A stretch of 8,576 nucleotides of DNA from Burkholderiales bacterium (GTDB lineage: Bacteria; Pseudomonadota; Gammaproteobacteria; Burkholderiales; Burkholderiaceae_C): assembly GCA_011390055.1 (NCBI GenBank), contig JAABTC010000056.1:1-8576 (forward strand). Direction: 5' to 3'. Positions 1 to 5,923 of this stretch are shown here, piece after piece; position 1 is the first letter of the stretch; every line of letters starts with the position of its first letter. Under the pieces are notes generated by a model. That model was given only the letters and a program-made list of their open reading frames with translations. It searched no databases and was not told where the DNA came from. A program made the position numbers and the translations under genes.

Positions 1-866
1 CAGGTAATGGCTTCCTGGTAGGTCTGCACCTGCCAGACCTCGTCGTCGATCTCCACGCCGCCGTGCCCGTACTCGACGTGGAAGCCGGAAGGTGTCTGGG
101 CGTAGAACGAGACCATGCGGTCGTTGGTGTGGCAGCCCAGCTCCATCGTGATCCGCACCGCGGCATCCCGGCAGCGGTCGAAGGTCGTGCCCACGTCGCG
201 CAGGTTGCGCACCTGCAGCATGAAGTGGTGCATCCGCTTGGGCGCAGCCACCTGCACGATGGCCAGCGAGTGGTGGCGCGGGCCGCAGTGCAAGAAGGCC
301 GCACGCGCAGTGCGCGACCCGCCCATGTCGAGGTCGATGTAGTCGCTGATCCGCAGGCCGAGGCCGTCGCGGTAGAAGCGCAGGCTCGCGTCGTAGTCGT
401 CCACCGCGAGCACGATGTGGCCCAGACCGAGGTCCGAGGCCTCGAAGCCCGCGATGTCGCGCGGCGAAGTGAACGGCCGGTCGGAGGGGACCAACGGCCC
501 GCAGCCAACCTCGGTGACGACACCGCTGGGATCGCGCATGCGGATGAATGCGGCGAGGCGCCGCTGCCGGGCCTCGGCCGCAGTGCCCCCGCTCACGGCG
601 GCACCCTGCGCGCCCACGCGCTCGGCGATGGCGCGCAGGGCAGCTTCGTCGGGGGCAAGCCACCCGGCGTAGGCGATGTCGTCGCGCGGCCCCTGCCGCA
701 GCACGAAGCGATGATGGTACTCATCCATGCGCAGGAACACGGTCCCATCGGGATCGCGGTCGCCGCACTCGAGGCCGAGGATTCCGGTGGCGAACGTCTC
801 CCAGTCGGCTAGGTTGCTGACCTCGAATCCGAGAGTGCCCAGTTGTGTGACGCGTTCGTGGCTCAT
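1..866 (-). CDS. Extradiol ring-cleavage dioxygenase (BphC/HsaC type, VOC superfamily), 3' end cut by window
   Basis: This enzyme is predicted to open a catechol-type ring next to its two hydroxyl groups, using Fe(II) and O2, in the cytoplasm during aromatic or steroid breakdown. I translated 288 residues from the ATG at 866-864 to the window edge; family members are about 290-300 residues, so only the tail is missing. The two-domain VOC layout is visible, with the catalytic half at about residues 145-270. The three iron ligands are in place: H150 (in LGHIVLAV), H214 (in MHHFML) and E265 (in FHVEYG). The second-shell residues H199, H246 and Y255 also match BphC spacing. GGAG at 873-876 lies seven bases before the ATG and supports this start. 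An AraC-family gene is divergent and is the likely regulator. The exact substrate (dihydroxybiphenyl, a secosteroid catechol or another) cannot be read from the sequence. Confidence 0.9.
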   Translation of the reverse strand, partial: MSHERVTQLGTLGFEVSNLADWETFATGILGLECGDRDPDGTVFLRMDEYHHRFVLRQGPRDDIAYAGWLAPDEAALRAIAERVGAQGAAVSGGTAAEARQRRLAAFIRMRDPSGVVTEVGCGPLVPSDRPFTSPRDIAGFEASDLGLGHIVLAVDDYDASLRFYRDGLGLRISDYIDLDMGGSRTARAAFLHCGPRHHSLAIVQVAAPKRMHHFMLQVRNLRDVGTTFDRCRDAAVRITMELGCHTNDRMVSFYAQTPSGFHVEYGHGGVEIDDEVWQVQTYQEAIT

Positions 867-912
867 TTCAGTCTCCGAGGTTGAGGTGGGGCTGCATCGA
901 TTTGCGGCGGTG

Positions 913-933
913 CCGTGCACGGAACGAATGTTC
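913..933. promoter_or_regulatory. Overlapping palindromes in the divergent dioxygenase/araC-type intergenic region
   Basis: The 125-bp gap between the two divergent start codons contains a perfect 10-bp palindrome, CCGTGCACGG (913-922). It is directly abutted by GAAC-GAAT-GTTC (922-933), a 4+4 inverted repeat. Their position midway between the genes suits an operator bound by the adjacent AraC-family protein or another regulator. A weak -10-like TACATT (959-964) could serve the plus-strand gene. That a protein binds here is inference from position and symmetry only. Confidence 0.4.
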
Positions 934-991
934 GGCTTTGCCGGTCTTCGGCGCAAGGTACATTGCCGGCGGGAAATGATCTTTTTCGGAC

Positions 992-1957
992 ATGATGAAC
1001 GAACCCGGTCCTCTGCACAAGCCGCGCACGCCAAGGCGCCCGGTGACCCCGGTCGGGTACCAGGCGCCCGCTGACTACGCGCTGGACGTGGAGCTCTACC
1101 CCACGGCGGAACTGCAGCGCCGGGTGGGCGATGCCGACGCGCGGGGGCTGGAGCGCATCGACTTCCACTGCCTGATCTATCTCACCGAGGGGCGCTATTT
1201 GCACGTGGTCGACTTCGAGACCGAGGCGATGACGCCCGGGTCGCTGCTCTTTCTGCAACCTGGGCAGGTGCATCGCTTTGGCGACCTTTCGGGCTGCGAT
1301 GGCTGGCTGCTGGTGTTCAAGGCCGAACTGCTGCCCACTCGCGCCGAGCCGCCGACGCACGCAGGTGCCGACAAGGCGGTGGACGAACTGGAACTGGCGC
1401 GGCTGGACGACCTGCCGCGCAGCCATCTGCGGCTCGCGGCCGCGACACGACGCGCGGTGACCGAGACGCTCGAACGCATGGCCGACGACGCCCGGCGCCC
1501 GGCTTCCAGGGCCTTGAACCAGCTGCTGCGCAGCCAGGTGCAGTCTCTGCTGATGCGGCTGTGGCTCGACGCTGCCGCTTCCGAGGCCGACCAGCGCATC
1601 GAGCCCGTGGTGCTGCGGCGTTACTGGCGATTCCGCGCCGCCGTCGAGCGCGACTTCATGCGCTGGCACGGGGTGGCCGCCTATGCGGATCGTCTGGGGT
1701 GCTCGCAGAAGAGCCTGACGCGCGCGGCGCTCGAGGTCACCGACCGCACTGCCAAAGCCGTGATCACCGACCGCCTGGTGCTCGAGGCCAAGCGCCTGCT
1801 GGCGCACTCGCTGCTGCCGGTGGCCGGGATCGGCGACCAGCTCGGCTTTGGCGAGGCCACCAACTTCGTGAAGTTCTATCGACGCGAGACCGGGTTGACC
1901 CCAGGCGACTTCCGCGCCGAGCAGCGGAGTCGAGGCGCCAGGATACGGAACAGCTAG
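992..1957 (+). CDS. AraC-family transcriptional regulator
   Basis: This is a 321-residue DNA-binding regulator. The N-terminal part (about 30-115) looks like a cupin-type AraC sensor domain, with the usual TPGSLLFLQPGQVHRF stretch at 81-96. The C-terminal part (about 210-310) carries the two helix-turn-helix units: the first near 227-247 (VAAYADRLGCSQKSLTRA) and the second near 277-308, with the family signature around GFGEATNFVKFYRRETGLTP. An in-frame TGA at 977-979 limits the start. ATG 992 is the first start codon after it; a second ATG follows at once at 995, and no strong ribosome site is seen. It is divergent from the extradiol dioxygenase, so it probably controls that gene in response to the ring compound or an intermediate. 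The effector is unknown. It faces the broken HTH gene convergently, with 106 bp between them and no convincing terminator. Confidence 0.93.
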   Translation: MMNEPGPLHKPRTPRRPVTPVGYQAPADYALDVELYPTAELQRRVGDADARGLERIDFHCLIYLTEGRYLHVVDFETEAMTPGSLLFLQPGQVHRFGDLSGCDGWLLVFKAELLPTRAEPPTHAGADKAVDELELARLDDLPRSHLRLAAATRRAVTETLERMADDARRPASRALNQLLRSQVQSLLMRLWLDAAASEADQRIEPVVLRRYWRFRAAVERDFMRWHGVAAYADRLGCSQKSLTRAALEVTDRTAKAVITDRLVLEAKRLLAHSLLPVAGIGDQLGFGEATNFVKFYRRETGLTPGDFRAEQRSRGARIRNS

Positions 1958-2063
1958 CCGCCGACTTCAACGCGTGCCAGCGAACCAGCCGGTCATGAGC
2001 AACCGCTACTGGCCGGGACGTGCGACGTGAAGCGCCAAGGATTGCCGCACCACGAAACACCTC

Positions 2064-2278
2064 TCAGCCGACCCTGACCGGAGCCGCAAGGGTCCTGGTT
2101 GAAGTTGCCAGGCACGACTCCTCGAAGGCTTCGATGTCGGCCTGCCGGTTGAGCACGCGGCCGCTGAGCTTCAGGGACTGGGGAACGATTCCCTCGCGGC
2201 GCCAGCGCTCGAGACACTGGCCTCGCTGCGCCGCCAGCGTGCGGCCAGTTGCTTTTGGTTGAGATGAACGATGTCCAT
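2064..2278 (-). pseudogene. Frameshifted small helix-turn-helix (AlpA/MerR-like) protein
   Basis: The gene starts at ATG 2278-2276, with AAGGAG six bases upstream. It reads MDIVHLNQKQLAARWRRSEAS in one frame, then hits TGA at 2173-2171. The rest of the family pattern continues in another frame from about 2213: LERWRREGIVPQSLKLSGRV, then LNRQADIEAFEESCL, to TGA at 2066-2064. Joined, the halves give one protein of about 70 residues, the size and layout of the small HTH_17/AlpA-like regulators common in proteobacteria. The break sits at AGTGTCTCGAG (about 2211-2218). Removing one GT from the GTGT restores SEASLERW without changing length, so a GT duplication is the simplest cause; a 1-base loss is also possible. 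It lies 83 bp downstream of the fic gene on the same strand and may have been its partner regulator. A sequencing error or programmed frameshift cannot be excluded. Confidence 0.75.
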
Positions 2279-2284
2279 CTTGGT

Positions 2285-2290
2285 CTCCTT
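2285..2290 (-). promoter_or_regulatory. Ribosome binding site of the broken HTH gene
   Basis: On the minus strand AAGGAG is followed by ACCAAG and then ATG (2278-2276). This strong, well-spaced site fixes the original start. It shows that the longer open frame beginning at 2336 is not the real N-terminus. The translation signal is intact although the coding frame is not. Confidence 0.7.
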
Positions 2291-2361
2291 CCGAATGAGT
2301 CGGCAGGAGTCCATGAAGGCGCTGTTCGGCGGTCAAGCCAAGGCTAGTTTCGAAGGTCGGC

Positions 2362-3495
2362 CTACCCTGGTGGGTCGTTCAGCTCGTAGCTGGTGCTGCG
2401 GCCGCCGGCGGCAGATTTGCGCAACACGCCGCGTACCAGCAGGTCCGTGATGTCGCGCAGCGCGGTGTCCGGCGAACACTTGGCGATCGCCGCCCATTTG
2501 CTGCTGGTGAGCTTGCCCTCGAAGCCATCGAGCAGCCGGTTGACCAGCTTCACCTGTCGCTCGTTCAACGGCGTCGAAGCGGGCGCGGCCCATCGTTGCC
2601 AGAACATCGACTTGGCCAGCACGGCATCCAGCGTGTGCTGAGCCTGGTCGACGGCGCGATGCAGCGTGGCGAGGAACCACGCGAGCCAGTCGGTGACATC
2701 TAGCGATGCCTTTTGGGTGCGCTCCAGGACGTCGTAGTAGGCCTTGCGCTCCCGCTGGATCTGCGCCGACAGGCTGTAGAAGCGCTGTGGGCTGCCATCC
2801 GCACGGGCCAGGAACAGATCGCCGACGGCACGCGCGATGCGGCCGTTGCCATCATCGAATGGGTGCAGGGTGACGAACCACAGGTGCGCGAGCCCGGCCT
2901 TGATCAGTGGGGGTTCGGTAGATGCGCTGCTGGCCCAGGTCAGGAAGCGACTTGTCTCGAATTCCAGCGCGTCGGCCGGTGGCGCCTCGAAGTGCACGCG
3001 TTGACGCCCCAGCGGTCCAGAGACCACCTGCATCGGACCGGTGGCATCGTCGCGCCAGCCGCCCACGTTGATCCGGACCAGGCCCGAATAGCCGGTGGGG
3101 AACAAGGCGGCGTGCCATCCGAACAAGCGGTCCCGGGTGACCGGAGCGCTGCAGTTGGCGGTGGCGTCGAGCACCATTTCGACTACGCCCTCGACGTGAC
3201 GGTCGACCGGGGCCAGGGCACCGATGTCGACGCCGAGGCGGCGGGCGATGGAGGAGCGCACAGACTCGACGTTGAGCTGTTCGCCCTCGATCTCGCTGGT
3301 CTTCACGACGTCTTCGGTCAGCGCCGACAGGCTGGCCTGATCGCGCAGAGCCATTCCGACATCGGCCAGTCGTCCCATCAATAGACCCTGGGCGCGGCTG
3401 ACGTCGGCCAACGAATGGGCCAGAGCAGCCAGGTCGTAGCGCCAACTTGGCCAGTCGTCGGACTGCCAGATGTAGGTGTAATCGCCGCGAAACAT
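2362..3495 (-). CDS. Fic-domain protein (probable AMP-transferase) with N-terminal inhibitory motif and C-terminal winged helix
   Basis: This 377-residue protein carries the complete Fic core HPFDDGNGRIAR at 211-222: catalytic H211, metal-binding D215, and R219 and R222 for phosphate. Such proteins usually move AMP from ATP to a hydroxyl on a target protein. The flap that positions the target appears near 153-173 (GPMQVVSGPLGRQRVHFE). The N-terminal segment resembles DUF4172. It contains the inhibitory motif T66-S-E-I-E70-G71, the (S/T)xxxE(G/N) pattern, which places the protein in class II (self-inhibited by its own N-terminal helix). Residues about 308-372 look like a winged-helix DNA-binding domain, so it may control its own gene. 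ATG 3495 is the only start codon between an in-frame TAA (3534-3532) and Met40, and it has no Shine-Dalgarno site. The frameshifted HTH gene follows on the same strand. The target is unknown. Confidence 0.93.
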   Translation of the reverse strand: MFRGDYTYIWQSDDWPSWRYDLAALAHSLADVSRAQGLLMGRLADVGMALRDQASLSALTEDVVKTSEIEGEQLNVESVRSSIARRLGVDIGALAPVDRHVEGVVEMVLDATANCSAPVTRDRLFGWHAALFPTGYSGLVRINVGGWRDDATGPMQVVSGPLGRQRVHFEAPPADALEFETSRFLTWASSASTEPPLIKAGLAHLWFVTLHPFDDGNGRIARAVGDLFLARADGSPQRFYSLSAQIQRERKAYYDVLERTQKASLDVTDWLAWFLATLHRAVDQAQHTLDAVLAKSMFWQRWAAPASTPLNERQVKLVNRLLDGFEGKLTSSKWAAIAKCSPDTALRDITDLLVRGVLRKSAAGGRSTSYELNDPPG

Positions 3496-3501
3496 GCGGA
3501 G

Positions 3502-3530
3502 ATTATGGACTGCATTCTCCGCGCGTTCAA
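3502..3530 (-). promoter_or_regulatory. Sigma-70-like promoter of fic, predicted leaderless transcript
   Basis: On the minus strand TTGAAC (3530-3525) and CATAAT (3507-3502) are separated by exactly 17 bases; they match the -35 and -10 consensus at 4 of 6 and 5 of 6 positions. Seven bases beyond the -10 box lies the A of the fic ATG (3495), so transcription should begin at or next to the start codon. No ribosome site is present, which fits a leaderless mRNA. The start site is a prediction. Confidence 0.6.
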
Positions 3531-3532
3531 GT

Positions 3533-3575
3533 TATTCGCCGCGCATTCTGCGGCGATAGGGCGGCCTTTCGCCGC
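3533..3575. promoter_or_regulatory. Cluster of TTCGCCGC half-sites upstream of the fic promoter (candidate operator)
   Basis: TTCGCCGC occurs at 3535-3542 and again at 3568-3575, 33 bp apart. Between them an inverted copy, GCGGCGAT (3550-3557), forms with the first a palindrome of TATTCGCCGC and GCGGCGATA arms, abutting the -35 box. A further ATCGCCGC sits inside the start of fic (3481-3488). A second repeat, GCATTCT, occurs at 3543-3549 in the palindrome loop and at 3512-3518 in the promoter spacer, 31 bp apart. Spacing near three helical turns suggests cooperative binding on one DNA face. The binder could be the winged helix of Fic or the lost HTH protein; this is inference. Confidence 0.5.
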
Positions 3576-3594
3576 ATAGGTGCCGGTGAGGACG

Positions 3595-3626
3595 CAGGTT
3601 CGATTCCTAAATGCGGAATCAACCTG
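3595..3626. repeat. 12-bp inverted repeat with tRNA T-arm-like left half
   Basis: CAGGTT-C-GATTCC (3595-3607) and GGAATCAACCTG (3615-3626) are complementary over 12 pairs, with a single bulged C and a 7-base loop. The left arm, GGTTCGATTCC, matches the usual tRNA/tmRNA T-arm sequence. The flanks do not form a tRNA acceptor stem, so this is not a tRNA gene. It lies between the fic control region and the end of the transglycosylase gene and has no T-run. It could be a degraded tRNA end, an old attachment site, or a structured 3' end of the transglycosylase mRNA. Confidence 0.45.
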
Positions 3627-3682
3627 TGGACGGTTCGGAGGTCCAGGCGCTACGTCGCGCACCTTCGCTAATCGTTTGCTGA

Positions 3683-3698
3683 GCCAACGGACGTTGGC
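3683..3698 (-). repeat. Short perfect inverted repeat downstream of the lytic transglycosylase
   Basis: GCCAACG (3683-3689) and CGTTGGC (3692-3698) are perfectly complementary around a two-base centre. The hairpin lies about 33 bases after the transglycosylase stop codon on its coding strand. It has no following T-run, so it is not a standard intrinsic terminator; a Rho-dependent end or mRNA 3' structure is possible. Confidence 0.3.
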
Positions 3699-3730
3699 CG
3701 GCCCACAACAGCGCTGCGGGTGAATCGAAT

Positions 3731-4561
3731 TCAGCGCTGCGTTGCAAGCTTGCGCAGCGCCTGTATTTGCGGCGAAGGCCTTGTGACCTGTGGGTCGAAA
3801 GGTTGCCGCGTGCTACCAAATCGCTTGATGACGCGCCGCACGTACTCGCGCGTCTCGTCGTATGGAGGCACGCCGCGGAATTGATTCACCGCGCCTTCAC
3901 CGGCGTTGTAAGCTGCGACCACAAGCACAACATCGCCCTCGAAGTAGGCCAGCAGCCACCGCAGGTAGGCCACGCCGCCACGGATGTTGTCCTGTGGGTC
4001 GAACGGCCTGTTGACGCCAAAGCGCTTTGCCGTCTGCGGAATCAGTTGCATCAGGCCCATCGCGGCCTTGGGTGACAACGCCATCTCGTTGAAGTTCGAT
4101 TCAGCTTCGATGATCGCCAACACCAGTTGGGGCGAGACCTGTGCGAGCGGTGCAACCTTGCGAACCAGCGCCTCGATATGTGGCGGCGGGGTCGAATGCC
4201 GAACTGACATCGGCACCGGCGTGCTTGCCACTTTGAAGCAGGCAGGCGCGTCGGCAACGGGCCAGGTAACGGCCCTGAGCATCTTTTCGGCGTAGACATG
4301 ACCCTGCAGCGACGCTGCCGTGAAGAGGTAGGCAGACCAGTCATCGTGACGCTCGCCAGGGCGGCCTTGCGCATAAAACCACGCCAACTCGTACTGCGAT
4401 TCGGCGTCGCCGCGCCGCGCCAGGCGGCACAACTCAGCAATGGCCTCGGGACTCTTGCGCAGTCTGACGGAAGGATCGGTGCCAGCTGTTGTTGCGTCGC
4501 TTGGGATCGCAGTCACTGCGAGCAAGACAGACGCCAGTACGCGTGCAATCAACATCGTCAT
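3731..4561 (-). CDS. Exported lytic transglycosylase (SLT family 1) with Sel1-like N-terminal region
   Basis: This 276-residue enzyme is predicted to cut the glycan strands of peptidoglycan in the periplasm, leaving 1,6-anhydro-muramic ends. A signal-like segment covers about residues 4-24, without an obvious lipobox. Residues about 38-95 follow a Sel1/TPR-like pattern (GDAESQYELAWFYAQG, then TAASLQGHVYAEKM), likely a protein-interaction platform. The SLT domain covers about 128-245. Its hallmarks are visible: catalytic E154 in AIIEAESNFN, then SPKAAMGLMQLIPQTAKRFG (163-182), AAYNAGEGAV (216-225) and the tyrosine of EYVRRV (240). Start ATG 4561 has no clear ribosome site; ATG 4555 is an alternative two codons in. 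The upstream gap (4562-4779, 218 bp) has only a weak TAAACT -10 candidate. It probably has its own promoter, and no secretion or conjugation genes adjoin it to suggest a specialised role. Confidence 0.92.
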   Translation of the reverse strand: MTMLIARVLASVLLAVTAIPSDATTAGTDPSVRLRKSPEAIAELCRLARRGDAESQYELAWFYAQGRPGERHDDWSAYLFTAASLQGHVYAEKMLRAVTWPVADAPACFKVASTPVPMSVRHSTPPPHIEALVRKVAPLAQVSPQLVLAIIEAESNFNEMALSPKAAMGLMQLIPQTAKRFGVNRPFDPQDNIRGGVAYLRWLLAYFEGDVVLVVAAYNAGEGAVNQFRGVPPYDETREYVRRVIKRFGSTRQPFDPQVTRPSPQIQALRKLATQR

Positions 4562-4779
4562 AAGAGCGCAAAGTTTAGTGCCGAGAGGTCTTTCCGTGCA
4601 CAGGGCCGCACCACGCCAACCCGCGTTGCGCGTACAAGCCCGAGATCACCGCACAAGAGTTGCGCTGCCCCTCACGTTGGGCGACTTCTGAGGGAGGGCG
4701 CCATTGCTTGGCGTTACGAATTCAGTCGCAAGGGTGTTCTTTTCAGCCCCGACGCTGGGCGTTCATGCGCTGCAGAAGA

Positions 4780-5715
4780 TCAGCTGCGGCCCCAGCGCAG
4801 CACCAGCGGATCGCGACGCCTCGCGGTGGCGATCAGGCCGGCGCGCGTGGCCGGGTGCAGGGCCGGGAAAGGGTGGCGCGGTGCCTCGCAGGCGATCACG
4901 CCGCCCTCGTGCATCAGGGCCTTGGCGGCGAGCAGGCCGGTCTGGCGGTTCTCGTAGTTGATCAGTGGCAACCAGCGCTCGTAGGCGGCCGCGGCGTCCT
5001 CGTGGCGGCCGGCGAAGTGGGCGTCGACGATGGTGCGGATGCCGTCGGGATAGCCGCCGCCGGTCATGGCCCCCGTGGCACCGGCATCGAAGTCGGGCAG
5101 CAGGGTGATGCCTTCCTCGCCGTCCCAGGGGCCCTCGATCGCCTCGCCGCCCAGGCGGATAAGTTCGCGCAGTTTGGCGGCGGCACCGGCCGTCTCGACC
5201 TTGAAGTACGCCACATGCTCGATCTCGCGCGCCATGCGGGCGAGGAAGGCCGCGCTGAGCACGGTGCCGCTGACGGGCGCGTCCTGGATCATGATGGGTA
5301 TGCCCAGCCCGTCGGACAGGCGCGCGAAGAACTCGAAGGTCTGCGCCTCGGGCACGCGGATCGTTGCGCCATGGTAGGGCGGCATCACCATCACCATCGC
5401 GGCGCCGAGCCCCTGCGCGCGCCGGCTGCGCTCGACGCAGACATGGCTGCTGAAGTGCGTGGTCGTGACAATCACGGGCACACGGCCGGCCACGTGTTCG
5501 AGGATGGCGCGGGTGAGCACCTCGCGCTCGTCGTCCGAGAGCACGAACTGCTCCGAAAAATTGGCCAGGATGCACAGGCCGTCGGAGCCGGCGTCGATCA
5601 TGAAGTCGATGCAGCGCTTCTGGCTGGCGAGGTCGAGTTCACCCGCATCGGTGAAGGTGGTCGGCACCACGGGGAAGACGCCGCGATAACGCGGCTGGCG
5701 GGTCGATGAGGTCAT
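4780..5715 (-). CDS. araD: L-2-keto-3-deoxyarabonate dehydratase-type enzyme (DHDPS/NAL superfamily)
   Basis: This 311-residue protein belongs to the DapA (class I aldolase) superfamily. It closely resembles, from memory, the Azospirillum brasilense L-2-keto-3-deoxyarabonate dehydratase. That enzyme converts L-KDA to alpha-ketoglutaric semialdehyde in the non-phosphorylative L-arabinose pathway. Schiff-base lysine K172 sits in AYFKVET. The usual superfamily GTTGE loop is replaced by ANFSEQ (51-56), and the usual YNVP by IQDAP (143-147), so the catalytic tyrosine of true DapA is missing; both changes are typical of this dehydratase. The C-terminal part carries GPWDGEEGI and MTGGGYPDG. The frame stays open to 5967, but ATG 5715 fits homologue starts and the longer form would run across a terminator. 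The symbol araD here means the dehydratase, not L-ribulose-5-phosphate epimerase. No pathway partner is present in the window, so the physiological substrate is inferred. Confidence 0.87.
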   Translation of the reverse strand: MTSSTRQPRYRGVFPVVPTTFTDAGELDLASQKRCIDFMIDAGSDGLCILANFSEQFVLSDDEREVLTRAILEHVAGRVPVIVTTTHFSSHVCVERSRRAQGLGAAMVMVMPPYHGATIRVPEAQTFEFFARLSDGLGIPIMIQDAPVSGTVLSAAFLARMAREIEHVAYFKVETAGAAAKLRELIRLGGEAIEGPWDGEEGITLLPDFDAGATGAMTGGGYPDGIRTIVDAHFAGRHEDAAAAYERWLPLINYENRQTGLLAAKALMHEGGVIACEAPRHPFPALHPATRAGLIATARRRDPLVLRWGRS

Positions 5716-5737
5716 GGTGCTGTTCCGGTTCAGGACG

Positions 5738-5753
5738 GCGGCGTCGACGCCGC
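5738..5753. promoter_or_regulatory. Perfect 16-bp palindrome upstream of the dehydratase gene
   Basis: GCGGCGTCGACGCCGC is identical to its own reverse complement and ends 22 bases before the dehydratase start codon at 5715. It lies in the only gap (5716-5878) that can hold this gene's promoter, since an intrinsic terminator closes the upstream gene. A repressor of LacI, GntR or similar type binding here is plausible. I found no clear -35/-10 pair, and GC-rich palindromes can arise by chance. Confidence 0.4.
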
Positions 5754-5878
5754 GGGAGCCGCATAGGCGAACAGGGTAGCGAAGCGGTGGTCGCGCCGTG
5801 ACGGTTGCTGAACGCCGTCGGGCACATGGGCGGCGCTGAAATCTGGGCAAGGACCGAGGCACGACTCGCCTGCTCCGC

Positions 5879-5903
5879 AAAAGGGCGCCGCAAGCGGCGC
5901 CCT
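5879..5903 (-). terminator. Intrinsic terminator of the DUF6351 gene
   Basis: On the minus strand AGGGCGCCGC and GCGGCGCCCT form a perfect GC-rich stem (5903-5894 with 5891-5882) with a tight loop. It is followed at once by TTTT (5882-5879). It begins about 20 bases after the TGA of the exported DUF6351 gene (5926-5924). This is a classical Rho-independent terminator and separates that gene from the dehydratase downstream. Confidence 0.85.
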
Positions 5904-5923
5904 GGTGACGGGGTGGTGTGGCC

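Noticed and set aside
63..812. 249-residue plus-strand open frame
   Set aside because: It is antisense to the extradiol dioxygenase, all of whose metal ligands are intact in the minus-strand frame.
863..1807. Long minus-strand open frame opposite the AraC gene
   Set aside because: It is an antisense shadow of a clearly recognised AraC-family protein in high-GC DNA; its translation is rich in R, H, Q and P and shows no domain.
1989..2016. Hairpin CCGGTCA/TGGCCGG as a terminator for the AraC gene
   Set aside because: It has a G-T pair, a 14-base loop and no T-run on either strand.
3541..3617. Possible tRNA gene ending in a GGTTCGATTCC T-arm
   Set aside because: The T-stem pairs only three bases in the tRNA register, no acceptor stem matches at the right distance, and no anticodon arm was found.
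4660..5709. 349-residue plus-strand open frame
   Set aside because: It is the antisense shadow of the keto-deoxyarabonate dehydratase and has no recognisable motif or ribosome site.
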